Under the pieces are notes generated by a model. It did no database searches. It was not told where the DNA came from and worked only from the letters and a program-made list of their open reading frames with translations. The position numbers and the translations under genes were made by a program. From positions 434,001 through 498,000 of the forward strand of contig CAWCXF010000007.1 in the NCBI GenBank assembly GCA_963799455.1: a stretch of DNA of 64,000 nucleotides, given 5' to 3'. The stretch's first letter is position 1. Each line of letters begins with the position of its first letter. Shown here one piece after another: positions 54,372 to 62,656 of this stretch. The DNA is from CAWCXF01 sp963799455. GTDB lineage: Bacteria > Pseudomonadota > Alphaproteobacteria > Rhodobacterales > Rhodobacteraceae.

Positions 54372-54742
54372 GGCGACCTCGCGTGTCCAATCCCTGGTGA
54401 TGCGAGGGTTTTGGATCGACAGTCGTTTCGGAATGGTTCCCGATCGGAGGCTTTCGAGCGGCCCTTCCTCCTCCGCCGAATGGCGGCCTCGGGGCCGGGT
54501 CCGTGCGCACTAGTGCGCTGATTTCGGAAACGGAAAGGGACCGGAATCGATGCCGCCGAAAGTCCCGCGATCGCCGTCGCGGTGACGCGTCGAATTCGAC
54601 CTATTCATTCCTGTGGCAGCCCTCGGGCCGGATGGCGCGCCCGAAGGGGGGTGGCCGGCGCCCGCGGCCGTCCCCTCGCCGGCGGCTCGGCATGGGCGGC
54701 GAGGCGCGCGCGACGTCGGTCCGAGGAGCGGGCGGCGCGGGC
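54372..54742. other. intergenic, probable peptidase promoter region
   Basis: 371 bases upstream of the peptidase gene, containing the perfect palindrome GCGCACTAGTGCGC. No gene seen. Confidence 0.5.
54505..54518. promoter_or_regulatory. 14-bp perfect palindrome, candidate operator
   Basis: GCGCACTAGTGCGC, 134 bases upstream of the peptidase start codon. Unusually AT-containing centre for this DNA. No regulator is encoded beside it. Confidence 0.35.
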
Positions 54743-55153
54743 TCAGCGGCCGTCGGCGGCGCTTTGCACCCGGATCTCCTGGCGCAGGGCGCCGTCGGCG
54801 CCGTAGATCAGGATCCGCTCGTCCCCGGTGACCACCGCGAACCAGTCCGGGCCGCGCGTGACGGCGAGCGCGCGCGCGCCCTCGGGCAGGGCCAGCGCCT
54901 CGGGCAGCGGCACCGAGGCCCGCGCGCGCCCGTCGATCGGGCCGCCGAACGAGCCGCCGAGCGAGCCGCCGAGCGGGCCGATGTTGGGCAGGCGGATGAC
55001 GAGCAGCGCCACGATCGCTATGATGCCCAGGATCATCACCGCGGTCAGCGTCGTGACCAGCGCGCGCAGCATCCGCAGCGCCGAGGCGTCGGGCCCCTTG
55101 AGCGTCCCCAGATCGAGCCCGTCCGCGTCGTCCTCCTCCGGAGTCCCGCCCAT
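54743..55153 (-). CDS. small membrane protein, DUF6476-like
   Basis: 136 residues from ATG 55153 (GGGAGGGG upstream). An acidic head (GTPEEDDADGLDLGTLKGPD) is followed by one membrane segment (TLTAVMILGIIAIVALLVIR), a Gly/Ser linker (IGPLGGSLGGSFGGPIDG) and a C-terminal domain that looks like a single beta-propeller-like blade (DWFAVVTGDERILIYGADGA). This build is that of DUF6476 proteins of Rhodobacterales, which commonly neighbour the RluA/RluD gene. Function unknown. Its start codon overlaps, on the opposite strand, that of the pseudouridine synthase. Confidence 0.75.
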   Translation of the reverse strand: MGGTPEEDDADGLDLGTLKGPDASALRMLRALVTTLTAVMILGIIAIVALLVIRLPNIGPLGGSLGGSFGGPIDGRARASVPLPEALALPEGARALAVTRGPDWFAVVTGDERILIYGADGALRQEIRVQSAADGR

Positions 55154-56270
55154 GGCCGCCCCTCCCATGCCCGAGCCGAGCCGGCCCGAGCCGCCCCAGG
55201 CCGGGCCGTCGCCCGCCGTCCGCACGCTGCGCATCGAGATCGGGGCCGACCCGCCCCGGCGGCTCGATAGGGCATTGGCCCGCGACGTGCCAGGGGCGGA
55301 GGCGCTCTCGCGCACCCGCCTGGCGAAGCTGGTCGACGAGGGCGCGGTGACGCGCGACGGCGTGGCGCTCGGGGCCCGCGACGCGGTGCGGGCGGGCGAG
55401 GTGATCGAGATCCGCGTCGAGATCGCTCGGGAGGGCGGGATGCGGGGCGAGGCGATCGCGCTCACGATCGCCTACGAGGACGACGACCTGATCGTGGTGG
55501 ACAAGCCCGCCGGCATGGTCGTGCACCCCGCGCCGGGCTCGGCCTCGGGCACGCTCGTCAACGCGCTGATCCACCACTGCGGCGAGACGCTCTCGGGGGT
55601 GGGGGGCGTCGCGCGCCCCGGCATCGTGCATCGCATCGACAAGGGCACCTCGGGCCTCCTCGTCGCGGCCAAGTCCGATCGCGCGCATCGCGGGCTCGCC
55701 GCCCAGTTCGAGGCGCACAGCGTCGATCGCCTCTACCGCGCGGTCTGCCACGGCGTGCCGAGCGCGGGCGACCCGCGGCTGATGGGGCTCGCGGGCGTGG
55801 GCGCCGAGCCCGGCTGGATCCGCGTCGCCACCGGGCTCGCGCGCCACCGCACCGACCGCCAGCGCCAGGCGGTGACGGCGGGCGGGCGCCACGCCGTCAC
55901 CCGGCTGCGGGTGGTCGAGGGGTTCGACCACGCCGCCCTGATCGAGTGCCGGCTGGAGACCGGGCGGACGCATCAGATCCGCGTCCATCTCGCCCATGTC
56001 GGCCACGCGCTCGTCGGCGACCCGGTCTATGGCGGGCGCCGGCGGCTGCCGGCCTCGGCGCCGGGGGCGGAACTTGCGGCCGCCTTCCCGCGCCAGGCGC
56101 TGCACGCCGCACGGCTCGGCTTCGAGCACCCCGCCACCGGGCGCGCGCTGGCCTTCGAGTCCGCCCTGCCGGCGGACATGGCGGCCCTTGGCGACGCGTT
56201 GAGCGGAAACCGACCGTCCGCCGCCGAAGCCGCCGCGCGTTCACGAACTGTTAATGATCGAAGCGCCTGA
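55152..56270 (+). CDS. RluA/RluD-family 23S rRNA pseudouridine synthase
   Basis: 372 residues from ATG 55152 or 357 from ATG 55167; both are in frame and neither has a strong ribosome site. Residues about 38-95 are an S4 RNA-binding domain (RRLDRALARDVPGAEALSRT). The catalytic domain has the family Asp in GIVHRIDKGTSGLLVAAKSD, IVVDKPAGMVVHPAPGSASG before it, and LETGRTHQIRVHLAHVGHAL after it. It isomerises uridines in rRNA; RluD itself modifies helix 69. Which site this one targets cannot be fixed. It is divergent from the DUF6476-like gene with overlapping start codons. Confidence 0.93.
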   Translation: MAAPPMPEPSRPEPPQAGPSPAVRTLRIEIGADPPRRLDRALARDVPGAEALSRTRLAKLVDEGAVTRDGVALGARDAVRAGEVIEIRVEIAREGGMRGEAIALTIAYEDDDLIVVDKPAGMVVHPAPGSASGTLVNALIHHCGETLSGVGGVARPGIVHRIDKGTSGLLVAAKSDRAHRGLAAQFEAHSVDRLYRAVCHGVPSAGDPRLMGLAGVGAEPGWIRVATGLARHRTDRQRQAVTAGGRHAVTRLRVVEGFDHAALIECRLETGRTHQIRVHLAHVGHALVGDPVYGGRRRLPASAPGAELAAAFPRQALHAARLGFEHPATGRALAFESALPADMAALGDALSGNRPSAAEAAARSRTVNDRSA

Positions 56271-56285
56271 TGGGCCAGATCTCGG

Positions 56286-56314
56286 TTGAACCGATCGGTT
56301 CAGTTGCTTATATT
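56286..56314 (+). promoter_or_regulatory. rpoH promoter, TTGAAC-17-TATATT, with internal palindrome
   Basis: TTGAAC (56286-56291) and TATATT (56309-56314) are separated by exactly 17 bases, a near-consensus housekeeping promoter 49 bases before the rpoH start. The palindrome TGAACCGATCGGTTCA (56287-56302) overlaps the -35 box and half of the spacer, so a protein binding there would block RNA polymerase. Confidence 0.75.
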
Positions 56315-56362
56315 CCCGCGTGTCCCGTCCTTCGCGGGGCACCGATCAAGGGGGCACTTCAC

Positions 56363-57259
56363 ATGGCGAATTTCGCGAATCTTCCGGCGCCCTCGCCCGA
56401 GCAGGGGCTCAACCGCTACCTCCAGGAGATCCGGCGCTTCCCGATGCTGGAGCCCGAGGAGGAGTACATGCTGGCCAAGCGCTGGGTCGAGGACCAGGAC
56501 ACCGAGGCCGCGCACAAGATGGTGACCTCCCACCTGCGGCTCGCCGCCAAGATCGCCATGGGCTACCGCGGCTACGGGCTGCCGCAGGCCGAGGTGATCT
56601 CGGAGGCCAATGTCGGCCTGATGCAGGCCGTCAAGCGCTTCGACCCCGAGCGGGGCTTCCGGCTCGCCACCTACGCGATGTGGTGGATCCGCGCCTCGAT
56701 CCAGGAGTACATCCTGCGCTCCTGGAGCCTCGTCAAGCTCGGCACGACGAGCGCGCAGAAGAAGCTCTTCTTCAACCTGCGCAAGGCCAAGAACCGCATC
56801 GGCGCGCTGGAGGAGGGGGATCTGCGCCCCGAGAACGTCGCGCGCATCGCCCACGACCTCGGCGTCACCGAGGACGAGGTGATCTCGATGAACCGGCGCA
56901 TGTCGGGCGGCGACGCCTCGCTCAACGCGCAGGTGGGCTCGGAGGAGGGCTCGGCCACGCAGTGGCAGGACTGGCTCGAGGACGAGGACGCCGACCAGGC
57001 GAACGACCTGGCCGAGCGCGACGAGCTGGAGACGCGGCGCGAGATGCTGGCCGCGGCGATGGACGTCCTCAACGAGCGCGAGGCCGACATCCTGACCCAG
57101 CGGCGCCTGTCGGACGAGCCGGTGACTCTGGAGGATCTGTCCAAGGTCTACGACGTGAGCCGCGAGCGCATCCGCCAGATCGAGGTGCGCGCCTTCGAGA
57201 AGCTCCAGAAGCGCATGAAGGAGCTCGCCCGCGAGCGCGGGATGCTGGAGCCCGCCTGA
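56363..57259 (+). CDS. rpoH: RNA polymerase heat-shock sigma factor RpoH (sigma-32)
   Basis: 298 residues from ATG 56363; GGGGG lies about 9 bases upstream. Region 1.2/2 reads LNRYLQEIRRFPMLEPEEEY ... SHLRLAAKIAMGYRGYGLPQ, region 2.4 ATYAMWWIRASIQEYILRSW, followed by the RpoH box QKKLFFNLRKAKN, which separates heat-shock factors from other sigma-70 members. Region 4 has VTLEDLSKVYDVSRERIRQI as the -35-binding helix-turn-helix. It directs transcription of chaperone and protease genes. The start chosen gives the normal length. Monocistronic by context. Confidence 0.97.
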   Translation: MANFANLPAPSPEQGLNRYLQEIRRFPMLEPEEEYMLAKRWVEDQDTEAAHKMVTSHLRLAAKIAMGYRGYGLPQAEVISEANVGLMQAVKRFDPERGFRLATYAMWWIRASIQEYILRSWSLVKLGTTSAQKKLFFNLRKAKNRIGALEEGDLRPENVARIAHDLGVTEDEVISMNRRMSGGDASLNAQVGSEEGSATQWQDWLEDEDADQANDLAERDELETRREMLAAAMDVLNEREADILTQRRLSDEPVTLEDLSKVYDVSRERIRQIEVRAFEKLQKRMKELARERGMLEPA

Positions 57260-57291
57260 CCGCCGCGCCGTCCGGGCCGAGCGCGCGGCGG
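57260..57291 (+). terminator. possible rpoH terminator stem
   Basis: CCGCCGCGC (57260-57268) pairs with GCGCGGCGG (57283-57291) across a 14-base loop, starting immediately after the rpoH stop. There is no T tract. Confidence 0.4.
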
Positions 57292-58054
57292 GAGGGGCCG
57301 GCGCCCTCGCCGTCCTTCCCGATCGGCGCGGATGGGCGGGCGCCGCCGGTCTCGGCGCGAGCCGGGGACCGTCGGCAATCGCTCCCTGCGGCGAGACCTT
57401 CGGCCCCCCGCCGGCCTCCTCTCGACCTGCGGGCCGCGGGGATCGACCGCCGCGGGCTCCGGCCCGATCCCTGCGGCCCGTCGGTGTCCGGGCGGCTGTG
57501 GCGGGCCGATCCTCGGGGCCCTGGACGCGCCTGCCCGGAGCGTCGTGCCGCGCCCCGCGACGCCGCCGGCCGGGGGCGGGCAGGGGCGAGGCCGTGGCCC
57601 CGCCGCGAGAGGCCGATGCCGCAAACGTCCTTCGGACTGCCTGTTTCGGAGCACCACGACGCGACGCGTCCGTGCCATCAGGTGGCGTGGACGATCTGAG
57701 ACAGCAGCCGCTCGCCCGCGAGCGCAGAGGAGGCCCCTGCGGCGAAGCCCGGATCTCGGGCTCGCCGTCGGACCTCGTCGCCCTGGCGCGCCCCGTCGCC
57801 GGCCCACGCGAGGGCCCCGTCGCGGGTCGGAACCCTCCCCGCGACGCGTCGGCCGGGCGGCACGACCGCCGTCGCGTCCCGCCGGCGAGCGCAGCCGCCG
57901 CCGCGGAGCCGGGCGCGCCCCGTCCATTGGTCTCACGAGGTCCGTGGACCATGGACACCGACGCCTCCTCATGATCATCGCACTGACCGGCACTCAGGCT
58001 CTCGTGAGCTGGGAGACGATCGGTTGAGCTTCGTGGAACTCACGAGGAGGTGGC
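57292..58054. other. intergenic region before the formate dehydrogenase operon
   Basis: About 760 bases with no gene of convincing composition. The last 150 bases are less GC-biased and contain the hairpin GGTCCGTGGACC, and presumably hold the promoter. Confidence 0.5.
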
Positions 58055-59824
58055 ATGGCGCGTGGTGATCCGGACGGCGGTGAGGGCGTGCTCGGCGAGG
58101 GGCGCCGGCGCGGCCGGGCGACCCCCAAGGGCCGGCAGCTCGACGACGAGGCGCTGGCCGAGGTCCGCGCGCTGCTCGGGCGTCGTCCGCGTCGGCGCGA
58201 CCTGCTGATCGAGCACCTTCATCTCATCCAGGACGCCCACGGCCATCTCGCGGCCCGCCATCTGCGCGCGCTGGCCGAGGAGATGCGCCTGCCGATGGCC
58301 GAGATCTGGGAGGTGGCGAGCTTTTACGCCCATTTCGACCTCGTGCGCGAGGGCGAGGCGCCGCCGCCCGCGGTCACCATCCGCGTGTGCGACTCGCTGT
58401 CGTGCGAGATGGCCGGCGCGGAGGCCTTGCGCGCCGCGCTCGCCGAGGCGGCCGACCCCTCGGCCGTCCGCGTCCTGCGCGCGCCCTGCATGGGCCGCTG
58501 CGACACCGCGCCGGTCTGCGAGGTGGGCCACCGGCACGTCGATCACGCCACGCCCGAGCGCGTGGCCGAGGTCGTGGCCTCGGGCGACCACCATGCCCGG
58601 ATCCCGGACTACGAGGGGTATGAAGCCTACCGCGCCGGGGGCGGCTACGAGGCGCTGCTGCGGTTCAGGCGCGAGGGCGACTGGGAGGCCGTCCAGCAAT
58701 CCCTTCTCGACTCCGGACTGCGCGGCCTCGGCGGGGCGGGCTTCCCGGCGGGGCGCAAATGGGGCTTCGTGCGGGCCGAGCCGGGGCCGCGCCACCTCGC
58801 CGTCAACGGCGACGAGGGCGAGCCCGGCACCTTCAAGGACCGCTTCTACCTGGAGCGGGTGCCGCACCTCTTCCTGGAGGGGATGCTGATCGCGTCCTGG
58901 GCGGTCGAGGCCGAGACCTGCTTCCTCTACGTCCGCGACGAGTATCCGGCGGTCATCGAGATCCTGCGCCGCGAGATCGCGGCTCTGGAGGGGGCGGGGA
59001 TCGTGCCGCGGGGGCACATCGACCTCAGGCGCGGCGCGGGCGCCTACATCTGCGGCGAGGAGTCCGCGATGATCGAGTCGATCGAGGGCCACCGCGGACT
59101 GCCGCGCCACCGCCCGCCCTTCGTGGCCAAGGTCGGCGTCTTCGGCCGGCCGACGCTGGTGCACAACGTCGAGACGCTGCACTGGGTCGCTCGCGTCTGC
59201 CGCGAGGGGCCCGAGGTGCTCGGGGACACCGAGCACAACGGGCGGCGCGGCCTGCGCAGCTACTCGGTCTCGGGCCGGGTGAAGGCGCCCGGCGTGCATC
59301 TGCTGCCGGCGGGCTCGACGATCCGCGACGTGATCGAGGCGGCGGGGGGCATGATCGACGGCCACGAGCTCAAGGCCTACCAGCCGGGCGGTCCGTCCTC
59401 GGGGCTGCTGCCGGCCTCGCTCGACCATGTGCCGCTCGACTTCGACACGCTCCAGGAGCATGGGGGCTTCATTGGCTCGGCCGCGGTGGTGGTGCTGTCG
59501 CAAGCCGACAGCGCACGCGACGCGGCGCTCAACATGCTGCGCTTCTTCGAGTCCGAGAGCTGCGGGCAGTGCACGCCCTGCCGGGTCGGCTGCGAGAAGG
59601 CGGTCAAGCTGATGCAGGCGCCGACCTGGGACCGCGAGATCCTGGAGGATCTCTGCGAGGTCATGGTGGACGCCTCGATCTGCGGGCTGGGGCAGGCGGC
59701 GCCGAACCCGATCCGCCTCGTCATGCAGCACTTCCCCGAGGAGGTCGGCGCCAAGGACATGGCGCCCCCGGCCGACGGATACGGCACCGAGCAGGCGCTC
59801 GAGCGCGAGGAGCAGCACCGATGA
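58055..59824 (+). CDS. NAD-linked formate dehydrogenase beta subunit, NuoE-NuoF fusion
   Basis: 589 residues from ATG 58055 with GAGGAGG upstream. Residues about 30-165 are a NuoE-like [2Fe-2S] domain (CDSLSCEMAG, CMGRCDTAPVC), which in Rhodobacter is a separate FdsG protein. The rest is NuoF/FdsB-like: FMN site GLGGAGFPAGRKWGF, AVNGDEGEPGTFKDRF, GAGAYICGEESAMIESIEGH, and the [4Fe-4S] motif SESCGQCTPCRVGCEKAVKL. It takes electrons from the catalytic subunit to NAD+. The stop overlaps the next start (ATGA), so the two subunits are made in a coupled way. Confidence 0.93.
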   Translation: MARGDPDGGEGVLGEGRRRGRATPKGRQLDDEALAEVRALLGRRPRRRDLLIEHLHLIQDAHGHLAARHLRALAEEMRLPMAEIWEVASFYAHFDLVREGEAPPPAVTIRVCDSLSCEMAGAEALRAALAEAADPSAVRVLRAPCMGRCDTAPVCEVGHRHVDHATPERVAEVVASGDHHARIPDYEGYEAYRAGGGYEALLRFRREGDWEAVQQSLLDSGLRGLGGAGFPAGRKWGFVRAEPGPRHLAVNGDEGEPGTFKDRFYLERVPHLFLEGMLIASWAVEAETCFLYVRDEYPAVIEILRREIAALEGAGIVPRGHIDLRRGAGAYICGEESAMIESIEGHRGLPRHRPPFVAKVGVFGRPTLVHNVETLHWVARVCREGPEVLGDTEHNGRRGLRSYSVSGRVKAPGVHLLPAGSTIRDVIEAAGGMIDGHELKAYQPGGPSSGLLPASLDHVPLDFDTLQEHGGFIGSAAVVVLSQADSARDAALNMLRFFESESCGQCTPCRVGCEKAVKLMQAPTWDREILEDLCEVMVDASICGLGQAAPNPIRLVMQHFPEEVGAKDMAPPADGYGTEQALEREEQHR

Positions 59825-62619
59825 ACGACGCCGATCCCATCCGCTTCACGCTCGACGGCCGGCCGGCCGAGGCCGCGCCCGGCGAGACCATCTGGCAGGT
59901 CGCGCGCCGCCTGGGCACCGAGATCCCGCATCTGTGCCACCGCGAGGCCAAGGGCTACCGCCCCGACGGCAACTGCCGCGCCTGCATGGTGGCCATCGAG
60001 GGCGAGCGCGTGCTCGCGGCCTCCTGCATCCGCGAGCCCTCCGAGGGCGCCGTCGTCACGACCCAGGGCGACCGTGAGACGCGCTCGCGCCGCGCCGTCA
60101 TGGAGATGCTGCTGGTCGATCAGCCCGCGCGCGAGACGGCCCACGACCGCTCCTCGCACATGTGGCGCACGGCCGAGGCGCAAGGAGCGCGGGCCGCGCC
60201 GCTGCCGCCCTTGGAGCCCGGCCGGGTGCCGCTCCTCGACGACAGCCACGTGGCGATGCGCGTCAACCTCGACGCCTGCATCCAGTGCGGGCTGTGCGTG
60301 CGCGCCTGCCGCGAGGTGCAGCACAACGACGTCATCGGCATGGCTGGGCGCGGGCACGACGCCTACCCCGTGTTCGACCTCGCCGACCCGATGGGCGCCT
60401 CGACCTGCGTCGCCTGCGGCGAGTGCGTCCAGGCCTGCCCCACCGGCGCGCTGATGGAGGCGAGCGTGCTGGACGCCGCGCAGGTCGGCGACTCGGCCGA
60501 GTTCGACCGCGAGGTGGCGAGCGTGTGCCCGTTCTGCGGGGTCGGCTGCCAGATCTCGCTCAAGGTCAAGGACGACCGGATCCTCTCCGTGGACGGGCTC
60601 GACGGCCCGGCCAACGAGGGCCGGCTCTGCGTCAAGGGCCGCTTCGGCTTCGACTACGTGCAGCACCCCCACCGGCTGAGCGTGCCGCTGATCCGGCGCG
60701 AGGACGCCCCCGGGAAGGGCACCCCGGTCGATCCCGCGGACCCCTCGACGCACTTCCGCGAGGCGTCCTGGGAGGAGGCGCTCGACCTCGCGGCAGGCGG
60801 CCTCGCCCGGCTGCGCGAGGAGCGCGGCGGGCGCTCGGTGGCGGGCTTCGGCTCGGCGAAGTGCACCAACGAGGAGGCCTACCTCTTCCAGAAGCTCATC
60901 CGCCAGGGCTTCGGGCACAACGACCTCGACCACTGCACGCGGCTCTGCCACGCCTCCTCGGTCGCCGCGCTGATGGAGAACGTGGGCTCGGGCGCCGTGA
61001 CGGCCACCTTCAACGAGATCGAGCACGCCGACGTGGCGATCGTCATCGGCGCCAACCCGACCGAGAACCACCCCGTCGCCGCCACCTACTTCAAGGAGTT
61101 CGCGGCCCGCGGGGGCCGGCTCATCGTGGCCGACCCGCGTGGGCAGGCCCTGCGCGCCCACGCCGCGCACATGCTCCAGTTCCGCCCCGGCACCGACGTG
61201 GCGCTGCTGAACGCGATCATGCACGCGATCGTCGAGGAGGGGTTGCAGGACGAGCAGTACGTCGCCGCCTACACCGAGAACTGGGAGGCGCAGCGCGAGC
61301 ACCTGCGTGACTTCGCGCCCGAGGCGATGGCCGCGCTCTGCGGGGTCGAGGCGAGCGTCATCCGCGCCGTCGCGCGCGAGTTCGCCACCGCGCGCGCGGC
61401 GATGATCTTCTGGGGCATGGGCATCTCCCAGCACGTCCACGGCACCGACAACTCGCGCTGCTTGATCTCGCTCGCGCTGATGTGCGGCCATGTCGGGCGG
61501 CCGGGCACGGGGCTGCATCCGCTCAGGGGCCAGAACAACGTCCAGGGCGCCTCCGACGCCGGCCTCGTGCCGATGTTCCTGCCCGACTACGCCTCCGTCA
61601 CGGACGCGGGCGTGCGCGGGCGCTTCGAGGAGATCTGGGCCGAGGACGGGGTCGGGGGTGCCATCGCGCCCGACCGCGGCCTCACCGTCACCGAGATCAT
61701 GGACGCGGTGCACGAGGGGCGCGTCCGCGGCATGTACGTGCTGGGCGAGAACCCGGCGATGAGCGACCCGGACGTGAGCCACGCCCGCGCCGCCCTGGCC
61801 AAGCTCGACCACCTCGTCGTGCAGGACATCTTCCTCACCGAGACGGCGATGTTCGCCGACGTGGTCCTGCCGGCCGCGGCCTTCGCCGAGAAGACCGGCA
61901 CCGTCACCAACACCAACCGCCAGGTCCAGATGGGCCGCCCCGCGACCCCGCCGCCGGGCGAGGCGCGCGAGGACTGGCGCATCACAATCGACCTCGCGCG
62001 CCGGCTCGGCCTGCCCTGGGACTACGCCCACCCGCGCGACGTGTTCGCCGAGATGAAGCGCGTCATGCGCTCGCTCGACAACATCACCTGGGAGCGGCTG
62101 GAGCGGGAGGGGGCCGTGACCTACCCCTCGCTGTCGCCCGACGATCCGGGCCAGCCGATCGTCTTCGGCGACGGCTTCCCGCGCGCCGAGGGCCGCGCCC
62201 GCTTCGCCCCCGCGGGGCTGGTGCCGCCCGACGAGCTGCCCGACGCCGACTACCCGATGATCCTGACCACGGGGCGCCAGCTCGAGCACTGGCACACGGG
62301 CTCGATGACGCGCCGCTCGGCCGTGCTCGGCGCGCTCGAGCCCGAGGCGAGCTGCTCGCTCCACCCCTCGACGCTGCGCGCCTTGGGCGTCGAGCCCGGC
62401 GGCCGGGTGCGGCTCTCGACGCGCCGGGGCACGATCGCGCTGATGGCGCGCGCGGACCGCGCGGTCGCGCCCGACATGGTGTTCGTGCCCTTCGCCTATG
62501 TCGAGGCGGCCGCGAACCTGCTGACCAACTCGGCGATCGACCCGGTGGGCAAGATCCCCGAGTTCAAGTTCTGCGCCGTGCGCGTCGAGGCCGAGGAGGG
62601 CGCCCTGGCCGCCGAGTAG
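59821..62619 (+). CDS. formate dehydrogenase alpha (catalytic, molybdopterin) subunit
   Basis: 932 residues. N-terminal [2Fe-2S] ferredoxin domain (IPHLCHREAKGYRPDGNC, RACM), then a His/Cys cluster region, two [4Fe-4S] clusters (CIQCGLCVRACREVQ, CVACGECVQACPTGAL) and a fourth at CPFCGVGCQISLKV. The molybdenum/tungsten site is DHCTRLCHASSVAAL, with Cys, not selenocysteine, and the His next to it. Cofactor-binding parts GMGISQHVHGTDNSRCLISL, GENPAMSDPD and the C-terminal TTGRQLEHWHTGSMTRRS complete it. It oxidises formate to CO2. It pairs with the upstream NAD-reducing subunit; fdsC/fdhD-type maturation genes are not within view. Confidence 0.95.
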   Translation: MNDADPIRFTLDGRPAEAAPGETIWQVARRLGTEIPHLCHREAKGYRPDGNCRACMVAIEGERVLAASCIREPSEGAVVTTQGDRETRSRRAVMEMLLVDQPARETAHDRSSHMWRTAEAQGARAAPLPPLEPGRVPLLDDSHVAMRVNLDACIQCGLCVRACREVQHNDVIGMAGRGHDAYPVFDLADPMGASTCVACGECVQACPTGALMEASVLDAAQVGDSAEFDREVASVCPFCGVGCQISLKVKDDRILSVDGLDGPANEGRLCVKGRFGFDYVQHPHRLSVPLIRREDAPGKGTPVDPADPSTHFREASWEEALDLAAGGLARLREERGGRSVAGFGSAKCTNEEAYLFQKLIRQGFGHNDLDHCTRLCHASSVAALMENVGSGAVTATFNEIEHADVAIVIGANPTENHPVAATYFKEFAARGGRLIVADPRGQALRAHAAHMLQFRPGTDVALLNAIMHAIVEEGLQDEQYVAAYTENWEAQREHLRDFAPEAMAALCGVEASVIRAVAREFATARAAMIFWGMGISQHVHGTDNSRCLISLALMCGHVGRPGTGLHPLRGQNNVQGASDAGLVPMFLPDYASVTDAGVRGRFEEIWAEDGVGGAIAPDRGLTVTEIMDAVHEGRVRGMYVLGENPAMSDPDVSHARAALAKLDHLVVQDIFLTETAMFADVVLPAAAFAEKTGTVTNTNRQVQMGRPATPPPGEAREDWRITIDLARRLGLPWDYAHPRDVFAEMKRVMRSLDNITWERLEREGAVTYPSLSPDDPGQPIVFGDGFPRAEGRARFAPAGLVPPDELPDADYPMILTTGRQLEHWHTGSMTRRSAVLGALEPEASCSLHPSTLRALGVEPGGRVRLSTRRGTIALMARADRAVAPDMVFVPFAYVEAAANLLTNSAIDPVGKIPEFKFCAVRVEAEEGALAAE

Positions 62620-62656
62620 GCCGGCGCCCCCGCACCAGACCCTCTGAGAGGACCCC

